Source: Ruminococcus sp. (GTDB taxonomy: Bacteria; Bacillota; Clostridia; Oscillospirales; Ruminococcaceae). From it: a DNA stretch of 64,000 nucleotides. The position numbers and the translations under genes were made by a program. Below the pieces are notes generated by a model. It did not search any database. It was given only the letters and a program-made list of their open reading frames with translations, and was not told the origin of the DNA. Each line of letters starts with the position of its first letter. Within the stretch, counting starts at the first letter, position 1. The stretch covers positions 124,001-188,000 of the forward strand of contig JAGAJO010000008.1 of NCBI GenBank assembly GCA_017626015.1. Reading direction: 5' to 3'. Of the stretch, positions 16,504 to 25,477 are shown one piece after another.

Positions 16504-16566
16504 ATTGATACGCAGACAGGCTGTCTCACAAATATAACTATTTTAGCGGAAAGGACGTTTGTTAAA

Positions 16567-17655
16567 ATGAGCTGTATTTATAACAATCTGAACCTTATAG
16601 ACCTTAACGACTATCCCGTTGCGTGGTGGGAAAAGCTTCTTGAGCTGGGACATAAGATATCTCTCGATCCCTCGGCATATTCCGAAAGCTGCAAGGGGAA
16701 GATCATGGGAACGTTGTTTTACGAGCCTTCCACCAGAACGCAGATGTCCTTTCAGACAGCTATGCTGAGACTGGGCGGTACTATAATAGGCTTTGACAAT
16801 CCGGCGACTTCTTCTGTTGCCAAGGGCGAAAATATCAAGGATACCACCAAGATAGTTTCCGGCTATGCCGACATAATGGTCATGAGGCATCCAACCGCAG
16901 GCTCGGTCAAGGCGGCGGCGCTCACGGCGGACTGTCCCGTAATAAACGCAGGGGACGGCGGACATCTTCACCCTACGCAGACTCTTACCGATCTTCTTAC
17001 TCTGAGGGAGGAAAAGGGCAGGCTTGACGGGCTTACCATAGGCTGCTGCGGAGATCTTAAAAACGGCAGGACGGTGCATTCCCTTATAAAGGCTATGTCG
17101 TGCTTCAAAAACAATAAATTCGTTCTTATATCCACAAAGGAGCTTGCTCTGCCTGCATACATAAAGGACGTGCTTTCCGCCGGAGGACACAGCTATACCG
17201 AGGTGTCAAGCCTTGACGAAGCGGTGGGAACCCTTGACGTGCTGTACATGACAAGGATCCAGCAGGAGAGATTCTCTTCAAAGGAGGAGTATGAAAGGCA
17301 GAAGGGCTGTTATATTCTTGATAACAAGAAAATGGCTATGGCAAAAAAGGATATGATCGTTATGCATCCTCTGCCGAGGGTGGATGAAATAGCGGTGGAA
17401 GTGGATTCGGACGATCGGGCAGCGTATTTCAAGCAGGCAAAGTACGGAATGTACATAAGAATGGCGCTGATACTTACAATGCTTGACAAGGATCAGAAGC
17501 CTCTGCCTGTCATTACAGGAAGAGAACACAAGCATCTCATCTGCTCAAATCCGGGTTGTATAACCCATAAGGAGACATATCTGCCTCATTATTTCCGAGG
17601 AGAGGGTACGCTGCTTGAGTGTGAATACTGCGACGAGCGCACACTGGTGGAGTGA
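16567..17655 (+). CDS. pyrB: Aspartate carbamoyltransferase with fused PyrI-type zinc ribbon
   Basis: A 362-residue protein starting at ATG 16567, downstream of the promoter, with GGAAAGGA at 16550-16557 as SD. The catalytic domain has the carbamoyl-phosphate motif EPSTRT (about 53-58), GDGGHLHPTQTLTDL and MHPLPRVDEI. The last 40 residues (CSNPGC... ECEYC) have the CX4C-CX2C zinc-ribbon pattern of the regulatory chain PyrI, but the nucleotide-binding domain of PyrI is missing. It makes carbamoyl aspartate in pyrimidine synthesis. No pyrI follows, so the tail may replace PyrI's structural role without CTP control. Confidence 0.93.
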   Translation: MSCIYNNLNLIDLNDYPVAWWEKLLELGHKISLDPSAYSESCKGKIMGTLFYEPSTRTQMSFQTAMLRLGGTIIGFDNPATSSVAKGENIKDTTKIVSGYADIMVMRHPTAGSVKAAALTADCPVINAGDGGHLHPTQTLTDLLTLREEKGRLDGLTIGCCGDLKNGRTVHSLIKAMSCFKNNKFVLISTKELALPAYIKDVLSAGGHSYTEVSSLDEAVGTLDVLYMTRIQQERFSSKEEYERQKGCYILDNKKMAMAKKDMIVMHPLPRVDEIAVEVDSDDRAAYFKQAKYGMYIRMALILTMLDKDQKPLPVITGREHKHLICSNPGCITHKETYLPHYFRGEGTLLECEYCDERTLVE

Positions 17656-17778
17656 TCTTCCGGGACTTTACGCACAGCGCTTAACGGTCTTTTTCTCTGC
17701 GGGCGTTGTTCAGCGGGAGGAAGATCGGGAATGAGAGAAGAATACGGGAAAAGGTAAAAATACAGGAGTTTTATTTTA

Positions 17779-18795
17779 ATGAACGGTATGTCAGACGAGG
17801 AATTTCAGAGAATATACGGGAGACCGCCAAGACGCAAAAAGAAAAAGGTAAAAATATACTGGAACAGGATCTTCATTGCGCTTGTCATACTCGTGGGGAT
17901 AATTATAGGCTTTGTAAAGCTTGTTACGTTTGCGGTTGATAAGATAAGCGGCGGCGAAAAGGCTGCTCCCATAGCGGCGTCTGCTGCCGAAAACAAAAAG
18001 AAGCCTGACACAGATAAAAAGTCTTCCGAGCAGGAGAAGGAACAGAAGATAAGCTATTCCGGAGTGGAGCTTATTGTCTGCGTAGATCCGGGACACGGAG
18101 ATCATGACGGAGGGACTACCAGCAAGGACGGTCAGCGTTTTGAAAAGGACGATAACCTCGCTATCGCCCTTAAGGTACAGCAGTATCTGGAAAAATGCGG
18201 GGTTACGGTGGTCATGACAAGGACCGATGATACCTTTGTGGAGCTGGGAGACAGATGTCAGATAGCCAACGATGCAAAGGCGGATCTTATGCTTTGTCTT
18301 CACAGAAACAGCTACGGCGGAAATATTTCCGGCGTGGAAGCGTGGGTACATAATTCCAGACCGGCTGCGGATACGCTTATGGCAGAAAAGATCCTTGAAA
18401 AGCTGGAGCAGGTCGGTGTATCCGCCAACAGAGGCGTGCAGTACGGCTATGTGGGAAATGAGGATATAAATTACTATATCAACAACGATACAGTCATGCC
18501 GAGCTGCCTTGTGGAAATGGGATTTTTAACTGACGATAACGACAATTGGCTGTTTGATGAAAATATCGACGAATACAGTGTGGCTCTGGGCGACGCAGTT
18601 ATAGAAACTGCTATCGAGCTTGGGATAATAGACGGCAGCGGAAAGCGTCTGACGCAGGGGCAGTACCTTTCTCAGGAGAAGCCCATAAACAATAATGACA
18701 GCAGCTCAGCTGCCGAAGCTTGGGCGGAGATGACGGAGCCGTCAGTAACGGACGATGAGGTATATAACACTCAGGAAAACGAATATGCCAGATAA
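17779..18795 (+). CDS. Membrane-anchored N-acetylmuramoyl-L-alanine amidase
   Basis: A 338-residue protein with a short basic cytoplasmic end, a membrane helix (IFIALVILVGIIIGFVKLVTFAV, about 31-53), a Lys/Glu-rich linker and an Amidase_3 domain. Zinc ligands and the catalytic Glu are visible: VDPGHGDHDGG (His), the Glu in RFEKDDNLAIAL, LCLHRN (His) and LVEMGFLTD (Glu). It cleaves the lactyl-amide bond of peptidoglycan outside the membrane. A Ser/Asn-rich tail of about 50 residues follows. SD ACAGGAG lies at 17762-17768. Confidence 0.93.
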   Translation: MNGMSDEEFQRIYGRPPRRKKKKVKIYWNRIFIALVILVGIIIGFVKLVTFAVDKISGGEKAAPIAASAAENKKKPDTDKKSSEQEKEQKISYSGVELIVCVDPGHGDHDGGTTSKDGQRFEKDDNLAIALKVQQYLEKCGVTVVMTRTDDTFVELGDRCQIANDAKADLMLCLHRNSYGGNISGVEAWVHNSRPAADTLMAEKILEKLEQVGVSANRGVQYGYVGNEDINYYINNDTVMPSCLVEMGFLTDDNDNWLFDENIDEYSVALGDAVIETAIELGIIDGSGKRLTQGQYLSQEKPINNNDSSSAAEAWAEMTEPSVTDDEVYNTQENEYAR

Positions 18796-18801
18796 AAATA
18801 T

Positions 18802-18838
18802 CGAGCGTGTCCGCATTGGTTTGATGCGTACACGCTCG
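18802..18838 (-). terminator. Stem-loop between convergent genes
   Basis: CGAGCGTGTCCGCAT (18802-18816) pairs with ATGCGTACACGCTCG (18824-18838), one mismatch. On the minus strand it runs into a T-rich stretch (ATATTTTTAT), so it best serves the HAD gene but may act both ways. Confidence 0.75.
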
Positions 18839-18868
18839 GTCTGTGTGTATAAGCGCCTGTATTGCGAT

Positions 18869-19654
18869 CTATGAAAGACAGAGCTTTACGATCTCTTTTA
18901 TTACGCTGTTTTCGTTGTTGGAGCCTGTGGAAAAGTTTGCTGTTTTTTTGACCAGCGAATGGGAGTTTTCCATGGAAAAGCTGTAATAGGAATTTTCCAG
19001 CATTTCAAGATCGTTTAGGTAGTCGCCGAAGGACATGGTTTCCTCATAGTTCACTCCCAGACTGTTCTGGAGCTTATGGAGAGCCGCACCCTTATTTATG
19101 CCGCTGTTCATAATATCGACCCAGTATTTTCCTGAAAGCTGTACATTGAAATGTTCTCCGTATTTACCGGATAATTCAGGATATCCGTTGTTTTCTATGC
19201 CGTTTTCGTTAAAGACAGCCACCTTGAAGATCTCGTCGTCAAATTCCGAAAGCTCGGGCAGAAAATGCTGATTTACATAGTAGGTCTCTATTTCGCTGTA
19301 ATGGGAGCTTTTCACTGCGTTGTGCCACGTTCCGTTTTTTCCGCAAAGCAGAACGGTAAGTCCCATGCTTTCGCAGAATTTCACTATATTCACTACAGCG
19401 TCCCGGGGGAGGGTGGAAACCGAAACGATCCTGCCTCTGTCGTAAACGTAGGCTCCGTTGTCACATATGAATATAAGGTCGTCAAGGTAATCTCCGAACT
19501 GGGATCTCAGTGTGCAGAAGCTTCGTCCGCTGGACACCGCAAGTCTGATATGTCTGTCGTTAAGCCGGCTGAGGACCTCTCCGAAATTTTCGGGAAGGTT
19601 TTTTTTGTCGTCAAGCAGAGTGCCGTCAAGGTCGGTCGCGATCAATTTCACCAT
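18869..19654 (-). CDS. HAD-family Cof-type phosphatase
   Basis: A 261-residue protein; start chosen at the ATG giving MVKLIATDLDGTLL because GGAGG lies 9 bases upstream of it. HAD motif I is DLDGTLLDD, motif II is the Ser in VSSGRS, motif III has Lys in NKGAAL and motif IV is SFGDYLNDLEM. The C2 cap between motifs II and III marks the Cof/YbiV group, which dephosphorylates sugar phosphates, flavin precursors or similar small molecules. The specific substrate cannot be told. Confidence 0.92.
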   Translation of the reverse strand: MVKLIATDLDGTLLDDKKNLPENFGEVLSRLNDRHIRLAVSSGRSFCTLRSQFGDYLDDLIFICDNGAYVYDRGRIVSVSTLPRDAVVNIVKFCESMGLTVLLCGKNGTWHNAVKSSHYSEIETYYVNQHFLPELSEFDDEIFKVAVFNENGIENNGYPELSGKYGEHFNVQLSGKYWVDIMNSGINKGAALHKLQNSLGVNYEETMSFGDYLNDLEMLENSYYSFSMENSHSLVKKTANFSTGSNNENSVIKEIVKLCLS

Positions 19655-19701
19655 TTTATGTTTCCTCCGTAACATATGAATCCAACTTAAACGTTTATTT
19701 A

Positions 19702-19730
19702 ATTATATATTATAAATATCTGAAAATCAA
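19702..19730 (-). promoter_or_regulatory. Probable promoter of the HAD gene
   Basis: On the minus strand TTGATT (19725-19730), 17 bases, TATAAT (19702-19707). Confidence 0.6.
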
Positions 19731-19871
19731 ATTTTTTTACCGCTTTTAATGTTTTTTTGTCGGAATATATATTTTTTATCAAACAATGCTGCCCTGCTTA
19801 AAGCAAATGCACAACTGTGAAACAGAATGGTGAAATCCTGTGACAGTTTTCTGAAAATTTTCGTATATCGG

Positions 19872-19992
19872 TTGACTTTCTTGAAAATAGTGATAAAATT
19901 ATTATCGGTAAAGCGGCGTAACGCTGCTGATTTGTTTAATATGATGAATTAAAGCCTGTTTGCTTGACATTTTTCACAAAAAGTATTAAAAT
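19872..19992 (+). promoter_or_regulatory. Two tandem promoters for the LTA-synthase-like gene
   Basis: Proximal: TTGACA at 19964-19969, 17 bases, TAAAAT at 19987-19992. Distal: TTGACT at 19872-19877, 16 bases, TAAAAT at 19894-19899. Apart from these and the HAD promoter I see nothing else in the gap 19655-20046. Confidence 0.7.
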
Positions 19993-20046
19993 ATAGCTTG
20001 TGTAAAGAAATCGTAAGGTGTGCAGTATTTTGTAAAGGAGATAAAA

Positions 20047-22320
20047 ATGGTAAAATTTCTCGTTAAGATCCGTGATAAGGTCTACGGATATTTTAAGGAC
20101 AATATACTTCTTCTGACATTTGTGCTTATCTCGGTGATAAACGCATTTTTACTGAGAGCGTTCACTGTAAAATTTGCATACAGCCAGATCAAGCCGCTTA
20201 TGGCGGACGTTGCCGTAATGCTGATCTTTGCGCTGATCTCTTATCTTTTCAAAAAGCCTAAGTCACAGTTTGTCTACCTGTTGGTCGTGGATATTATTTT
20301 TTCCGTTCTGTGTGCGGGAAATTCAATATATTATACAAATTACAAATCCTTTATTTCAGTTTCACTGCTTTCAACAGCGTCTCAGCTCGGAGGAGTCATG
20401 GACGCCGTTACGGAAAATATTCTGGAACCCAAGGATATTATATTCCTGTGGACGATCCCTGCGCTGATAGTGACATATATCCTGCTTAAAAAGCGCACAA
20501 GGGATTATCAGTCTCAGGTGCAGGAAAAACGCAAAAGGCGCAGATATGCTCTGGGTACCTTCTGTGTAGCCATTGCTATCGCCGGAATATTCTGCTCGAC
20601 GCTTACCGGAACAGATTATTCAAGACTTCAGAAGCAGTGGAACAGGGAATATGTTCTGGGTACCTTCGGTATGTATACATATCAGATGAGCGACGTTATC
20701 TCCTGTACATATTCAAAAATAAATATGATGTTCGGCTATGAGGAAAAGCGTGACGCATTCAAAGAATTCTATGACGAAAAGGACGATTCGGAGGATAAGA
20801 GCAAGAAAAAGGATAACGAATATTCAGACATTTTCAAGGATAAGAACGTTATTGTGATCCATGCGGAGAGCATACAGCAGTTCACAATGGACACTTATAT
20901 AAACGGTGAGGAGCTTACGCCGAATCTTAACCGGCTCGCCAAGGAAGGAATTTATTTTTCCAATTTCTACGCTCAGGAAAGCGTCGGAACAAGCTCGGAC
21001 AGTGAGTTTACCTTCTCCTCGTCCCTTATGCCTGCTTCCAGCGGTACAGTGGCTATCAACTATTGGGACAGAGATTACACAACGACGCAGAAAATGCTTA
21101 AGGATATGGGCTATTATATTTTCAGTATGCACGGAAACAACGGTTCTTACTGGAACAGACTCAATCTGCATAATTCTCTCGGATATGACAAGTTTTACAA
21201 TTACACTACCGATTTCAATATCGACGAAACGATCGGTCTGGGTATTTCCGATAAGTCGTTTTTCAGACAAGCAGTTCCTCTGGTGGAGAATATAGATTCT
21301 CAGCATGAAAAGTGGTACGGTGCGTTCCTTATGCTCACAAATCATACGCCCTTTACGGATATTGAGAGGGTAAGCGATTATGAGGTAGATTTCAAATATA
21401 AAAAGTACAACGAGGAGACCGGACTTTACGAGGAGATATCGGCGCCATTCTTAGAGGGTACAAAGCTTGGCTCGTACCTTAAGTCCGTTCACTATGCAGA
21501 CGAGGCTATCGGTCAGTTTATGGAGGATCTGGACAGTGCGGGACTTCTGGACGATACGGTAGTGGTCATTTACGGAGACCACGATGCAAAGGTCAAGGAG
21601 GAGCAGTACGAGTATTATCTTAACTACAACCCCTTTACCGATTCCGCTGTTGACGAGGACGACGACGGCTATGTTCCGGTAGACGATTTCTATTATAATC
21701 TCAACAGAAAGGTTCCGTTTATCATCTGGTCCAAGGACGGCGGATACGAGCCTGTTGAGGTCGATAAGGTAATGGGTATGTACGATGTTCAGCCTACCCT
21801 GGGAAATATGCTGGGATTCTCCAACAAATACGCTTTGGGACATGATATTTTTTCCATAGGAAGCGACGAGGAAAACGTGGTTATTTTCCCCAACGGAAAT
21901 TTTGTTACGGATTCCATTTATTATGACAGCCAGAAGAATAAGTATTTTGACGTCACCGGCTATGAGAATGTTGTTACCAGCGTTCCATGCAATCAGGTGT
22001 ATAAGGATACGCCTAATCCCGTCTATACTGAGGAGGAGCATGGCCTTTTCAAGTATTCAGCCGATGAAAATTACGGTCAGGAAGCGTGCGAATCAAGAAT
22101 AAACGACGGACTTGTGGACGACGGGTATATCTCCGGATATTCAAGTTATGCGGAGGAACGTATAGATATATCCAATGCGATAATCTACTACGATATGATA
22201 AATAAGAACGAAAGCGGTTTCGGCGACAACGGCGTCAATACCGACGGCGGTGATGACAGCGGATATTCTATATTTACGCCGCCGTCCGATGACAGGCGCA
22301 GGGTATCCATTGCCGTATAG
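20047..22320 (+). CDS. LTA synthase-like sulfatase-family membrane enzyme
   Basis: A 757-residue protein; start ATG 20047 with AAAGGAG at 20034-20040. Five membrane helices fill the first 190 residues. The extracellular alkaline-phosphatase-fold domain begins with VIVIHAESIQQF, has the nucleophile region SVGTSSDSEF, then SMHGNNGSYWNR and VVIYGDHDAKV. This is the layout of LtaS-type phosphoglycerol transferases, which move glycerol phosphate from phosphatidylglycerol to cell-surface polymers. The acidic linker before the domain and an Asp/Gly/Ser-rich tail are extra. Precise polymer unknown. Confidence 0.9.
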   Translation: MVKFLVKIRDKVYGYFKDNILLLTFVLISVINAFLLRAFTVKFAYSQIKPLMADVAVMLIFALISYLFKKPKSQFVYLLVVDIIFSVLCAGNSIYYTNYKSFISVSLLSTASQLGGVMDAVTENILEPKDIIFLWTIPALIVTYILLKKRTRDYQSQVQEKRKRRRYALGTFCVAIAIAGIFCSTLTGTDYSRLQKQWNREYVLGTFGMYTYQMSDVISCTYSKINMMFGYEEKRDAFKEFYDEKDDSEDKSKKKDNEYSDIFKDKNVIVIHAESIQQFTMDTYINGEELTPNLNRLAKEGIYFSNFYAQESVGTSSDSEFTFSSSLMPASSGTVAINYWDRDYTTTQKMLKDMGYYIFSMHGNNGSYWNRLNLHNSLGYDKFYNYTTDFNIDETIGLGISDKSFFRQAVPLVENIDSQHEKWYGAFLMLTNHTPFTDIERVSDYEVDFKYKKYNEETGLYEEISAPFLEGTKLGSYLKSVHYADEAIGQFMEDLDSAGLLDDTVVVIYGDHDAKVKEEQYEYYLNYNPFTDSAVDEDDDGYVPVDDFYYNLNRKVPFIIWSKDGGYEPVEVDKVMGMYDVQPTLGNMLGFSNKYALGHDIFSIGSDEENVVIFPNGNFVTDSIYYDSQKNKYFDVTGYENVVTSVPCNQVYKDTPNPVYTEEEHGLFKYSADENYGQEACESRINDGLVDDGYISGYSSYAEERIDISNAIIYYDMINKNESGFGDNGVNTDGGDDSGYSIFTPPSDDRRRVSIAV

Positions 22321-22349
22321 CTTGTTTTTTAGAATAATTTACATTCAGA

Positions 22350-22377
22350 CCGGGCGGATGGGATTCGCCCGGTTTTG
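22350..22377 (+). terminator. Terminator of the LTA-synthase-like gene
   Basis: ACCGGGCGGA (22349-22358) and TCGCCCGGT (22365-22373) pair and are followed by TTTTGTTAT. Confidence 0.8.
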
Positions 22378-22411
22378 TTATGTCCCCGTTTTGCGTATCC
22401 GCCGGATAAAC

Positions 22412-22437
22412 AAAAAAAGACCGGCGTACAGCCAGTC
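22412..22437 (-). terminator. Terminator of rpmB
   Basis: On the minus strand GACTGGC (22431-22437) pairs with GCCGGTC (22419-22425) and is followed by seven T (22412-22418). Confidence 0.85.
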
Positions 22438-22466
22438 TAATTTGTGGAATAATCAAAAGCGTATGC

Positions 22467-22652
22467 TTATGCTCTCTCAACCTTACCGGAACGCAGACAT
22501 CTTGAGCATACATAAACATGACAAGGAGAACCGTTGACCATAGCCTTGACTCTCTTTACATTGGGCTTCCAGGTTCTGTTTGATCTTCTGTGAGAGTGAG
22601 AAACCTTAATTCCGAAAGTAACACCTTTTCCGCAAATTTCACATTTTGCCAT
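22467..22652 (-). CDS. rpmB: 50S ribosomal protein L28
   Basis: A 61-residue protein starting MAKCEICGKGVTFG, the standard L28 opening. The ATG (22650-22652) follows an excellent SD (AAGGAGGTG) with 8 bases between. It has two CxxC pairs (CEICGK; CSRCLR), so it is the zinc-binding form of L28. HSHRRSNRTWKPNVKRV is the conserved RNA-binding middle. Single-gene transcript with its own promoter and terminator. Confidence 0.98.
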   Translation of the reverse strand: MAKCEICGKGVTFGIKVSHSHRRSNRTWKPNVKRVKAMVNGSPCHVYVCSRCLRSGKVERA

Positions 22653-22700
22653 TGCAGGTTGCACCTCCTTTTCATACTAAACATAATCACAATATTTTAT

Positions 22701-22729
22701 ATTATATCATAGTTCTTCTGAAAATGCAA
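22701..22729 (-). promoter_or_regulatory. Promoter of rpmB
   Basis: On the minus strand TTGCAT (22724-22729), 17 bases, TATAAT (22701-22706). Confidence 0.8.
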
Positions 22730-22811
22730 CCCCTTTTTGAAAAAAATTTAAAATTCCCGTTATATTAAAGTCGGCGGGAAAATACTTTTTATCACGGGAC
22801 GGATCAAGGAG

Positions 22812-22870
22812 ATCACACACACAAAGCCGTCAGACAGGATCGATTAAAAATCTGTCTGCGGTACTTGAAA
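22812..22870 (+). repeat. Repeat family 2, partial copy upstream of the M50 gene
   Basis: ACACAAAGCCGTCAG near 22816 is the reverse complement of CTGACGGCTTTGTGT at 22953-22967, and CTGTCTGCGGTACTTG resembles the right end of the copy at 22928-22990. The promoter of the M50 gene uses its last bases (TTGAAA). Confidence 0.5.
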
Positions 22871-22893
22871 TTTATGCCGTGATGGTGTATAAT
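22865..22893 (+). promoter_or_regulatory. Promoter of the M50 peptidase gene
   Basis: TTGAAA at 22865-22870, 17 bases, TATAAT at 22888-22893. The 5' leader then contains the hairpin repeat at 22928-22990. Confidence 0.75.
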
Positions 22894-22927
22894 AAATATG
22901 TATAGTTTTGCTTGCAGATGCCAAGAC

Positions 22928-22990
22928 TTAAGGAAGCCCCGCACAACCACCGCCTGACGGCTTTGTGTACGTCTTGCGGTACTTCCTTAA
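22928..22990 (+). repeat. Repeat family 2, short copy in the M50 leader
   Basis: Ends TTAAGGAAGCCCCGCACAA (22928-22946) and CTTGCGGTACTTCCTTAA (22973-22990) are inverted repeats. The left 45 bases match the start of the full element at 58626, including CCGCCTGACGGCTTTG. It would form a long hairpin in the mRNA leader. Confidence 0.75.
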
Positions 22991-23020
22991 TCAGTCTGAT
23001 TTTTTGAAACGAGGTAAATT

Positions 23021-23683
23021 ATGACAACACAGAACATACTGGAATTCGGTTCAAGGCTTATCGTGCTGTTTATGTGCATACCGATACATGAGTTTGCTCA
23101 CGCATGGGCTGCGGATAAAATGGGCGACGATACGCCGAGGTATCAGGGAAGGCTTACCCTTAACCCTTTGGCGCATCTTGATATTATCGGCTCGATAGGA
23201 ATTTTTTTCTGCGGCTTCGGCTGGGGAAAGCCGGTGCAGGTCAATCCGCTGAGATTTAAAAAATACCGTAAGGGAATGGCGATAACTGCGGCTGCGGGGC
23301 CGATATCCAATCTTATCTGCGCTTTAGTGGGAATGATATTGTATAAAATATTTTTCTTCACCAGTGTTGCGGGACATTCTGATGCCCTCAGCTGGGTAGC
23401 TTTGATCCTTCAGTATATTGTTGTGATCAATATCGGACTGGCAGTTTTTAATCTTATCCCCATTTATCCCCTTGACGGACAGAAAATAATCGCATACTTT
23501 GCAGGTCCGAAATTCAACGCATTTATGGACAGCTATCAAAGCTATATTTCTATAGGCTTTCTCGGTCTGCTTATCTTCGGCGTTCTGGATAAGCCAATTA
23601 TGCTGCTCCAGAACGGTGCCTTCTGGATAATGGATAAGCTTACCTTCTGGCTTGATCCTATTCTCAGGGCGATCTTATTCTGA
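23021..23683 (+). CDS. Site-2 protease family (M50) membrane peptidase
   Basis: A 220-residue membrane protein. The metal site is IHEFAHAWAADK (HExxH) on the first helix pair, with the second motif PLDGQK (the Asp ligand) near residue 154, and NPLAHLDIIGSI between them. This is the short, PDZ-free M50 group common in Firmicutes; its substrates are unknown. It is followed 14 bases later by scpA, with which it is probably cotranscribed. Confidence 0.92.
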   Translation: MTTQNILEFGSRLIVLFMCIPIHEFAHAWAADKMGDDTPRYQGRLTLNPLAHLDIIGSIGIFFCGFGWGKPVQVNPLRFKKYRKGMAITAAAGPISNLICALVGMILYKIFFFTSVAGHSDALSWVALILQYIVVINIGLAVFNLIPIYPLDGQKIIAYFAGPKFNAFMDSYQSYISIGFLGLLIFGVLDKPIMLLQNGAFWIMDKLTFWLDPILRAILF

Positions 23684-23697
23684 AAGGAAAGTTTTAA

Positions 23698-24861
23698 ATG
23701 ACGGCTGCCAGGTTCAAGCTGGATATGTTCGAGGGTCCCCTGGATCTTCTGCTGCATCTGATCGCAAAGCACAAGCTTAATATTTACGACATTGAGATCT
23801 CGAGCTTGCTGGAGCAGTATCTGGATTATCTTGGAGATCTGGATCACGAGGATTATGAGGACGCCGCTGATTTTCTGGAAATGGCGGCAAGGCTCATATA
23901 TATAAAAACCTGCTCGCTGCTTCCCCATGAGGAGGAAGCTCAGGCGATGAAAAAGGAGCTTGAGGGCAGGATGATAGAATATTCTCTCTGTAAAATAGCT
24001 GCGCAGCGGCTGGGAGAGAATTACATAGGCGGGGATATCTTTGTGAGGGAGCCTGTGAAGCTCCCGGTCAACAGGATCTTTACGGGCGAGCGTGATGCTG
24101 CCGAGCTTCTTGCCGCTTACCTTGGAATGTCGGAAAAGGCAAGGGTGAGCAAGCCGCTCCGTGCGGATATATTCCAGCCCATAGTTTCCAGGAAGATCGT
24201 TTCGGTAACGTCTAAAATTATTTTTGTACTGAAAAAGCTTTTTGTTCACGGCGAATTTGATATGGATGAGCTGTACGATGGGATCACGGATAAGAGTGAG
24301 CGAGTCGCTACATTTCTGGCAGTGCTGGAGCTTACCAAATCGGGCAGGATATTCCTGAATGATGACAACACCAAGGTTTACATGAACAAGGCTGCAAAAA
24401 AGCGCAGGATAAGATCGGATTTTGACAGCGATACAGAGCTTCGGACAGCGATCAGCGCCGAAACCCCGCCTGCTTTATCCAATGAATACGAAGACGCCGT
24501 TCCGCTGGAGCAACTTGAAAGCGTGTATTCCGAAAGGACGGAGCAAAAGCAGCGCAGTACACGGAAAAGCCCGTCGTATATGAATGAAAGGGTCAGACCT
24601 GTCATGTGTCAGGCGGCTGCTGAGGACATTGATTCCATAGCAGACGATTGTACGGATACTGGGGAGACTGACGGGTATCTTCAGATATCCGAAAGCTGTC
24701 CGTCTGACGAGGAGATCGAAAAGCTTGCGGGATTGCCGGCAGATCCGCCAGTCACGGTTTTCAAACCCAATTATTTCAGCTGCGTAAAGTATTTCTGGGG
24801 AAGGTCTCCGGTGGGATACAATGCGCCGGGCAATTACTGGAGATACGGCATAATTCGCTGA
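23698..24861 (+). CDS. scpA: Segregation and condensation protein A with long C-terminal extension
   Basis: A 387-residue kleisin. The first 240 residues are typical: FKLDMFEGPLDLLLHLIAKHKLNIYDIEIS (SMC-head contact) and FLEMAARLIYIKTCSLLP, then the C-terminal winged helix (FDMDELYDGITDKSERVATFLAVLELTKSGRI). About 130 further residues, acidic with a final aromatic-rich GYNAPGNYWRYGIIR, are not part of standard ScpA (about 240-260 residues). ScpA bridges SMC heads with ScpB in chromosome condensation. Followed 28 bases later by scpB. Confidence 0.92.
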   Translation: MTAARFKLDMFEGPLDLLLHLIAKHKLNIYDIEISSLLEQYLDYLGDLDHEDYEDAADFLEMAARLIYIKTCSLLPHEEEAQAMKKELEGRMIEYSLCKIAAQRLGENYIGGDIFVREPVKLPVNRIFTGERDAAELLAAYLGMSEKARVSKPLRADIFQPIVSRKIVSVTSKIIFVLKKLFVHGEFDMDELYDGITDKSERVATFLAVLELTKSGRIFLNDDNTKVYMNKAAKKRRIRSDFDSDTELRTAISAETPPALSNEYEDAVPLEQLESVYSERTEQKQRSTRKSPSYMNERVRPVMCQAAAEDIDSIADDCTDTGETDGYLQISESCPSDEEIEKLAGLPADPPVTVFKPNYFSCVKYFWGRSPVGYNAPGNYWRYGIIR

Positions 24862-24889
24862 GAAAGGAGCGCCTTTTGGCGTAAACGCT

Positions 24890-25456
24890 ATGACCATTGA
24901 ACAGCTTGCTTCTGCTATTGAAGCGATTTTATTTGCAGGCGGAGATCCTGTGGAGATCCACAGAATCTGCCTTGCCGTCGGCGAGGGGCTTGACGAGACG
25001 GAGCGTGCGCTCAAGCTTCTTGAGGAAAGGTATGCCGTCAGCGGGGGGATAGAGCTGCTGAGACTTAATAATTCCTGCCAGCTGGCAACTAAAAAGGAAT
25101 ACGGTGAGTATATCAAAAGCGCACTGGAGATCAAGCGTAATTCCGCACTTTCTCCCGCAGCTATGGAGGCTCTGACTATCGTTGCGTATAATCAGCCGGT
25201 CACGAAGGGATTTGTGGAAAGCGTGAGGGGCGTCGATTCGTCTGGAGTTGTAAATTCTCTGGTGGATAAGGGGCTGCTTGCAGAGGCGGGAAGGCTGGAT
25301 CTTCCGGGCAGACCTATAGCATATGTTACGACGGATAATTTTCTGCGCTGCTTTAAGCTGAAAAGCACAGATGAACTTCCGCCGCTGCCCGAACAGACGG
25401 GACAGATCACTATGGACGAAATAATGGGATCGGCGGAGGATTCTGAAGCCGAATAA
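24890..25456 (+). CDS. scpB: Segregation and condensation protein B
   Basis: A 188-residue protein with the paired winged-helix layout of ScpB: IEAILFAGGDPVEIHRICLAVG near the start and ALSPAAMEALTIVAYNQPVTKGFVESVRGVDSSGVVNSLVDKGLL in the second half, then GRPIAYVTTDNFLRCFKL. It forms the SMC-ScpA-ScpB complex with the preceding gene. Confidence 0.95.
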   Translation: MTIEQLASAIEAILFAGGDPVEIHRICLAVGEGLDETERALKLLEERYAVSGGIELLRLNNSCQLATKKEYGEYIKSALEIKRNSALSPAAMEALTIVAYNQPVTKGFVESVRGVDSSGVVNSLVDKGLLAEAGRLDLPGRPIAYVTTDNFLRCFKLKSTDELPPLPEQTGQITMDEIMGSAEDSEAE

Positions 25457-25477
25457 AAATAAAGACGGTAAAAGAGG

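Noticed and set aside
16420..16566. N-terminal extension of pyrB
   Set aside because: It would cover the end of the DHHW gene and the pyrB promoter; PyrB homologues begin near MSCIYNNLNLIDLNDYP.
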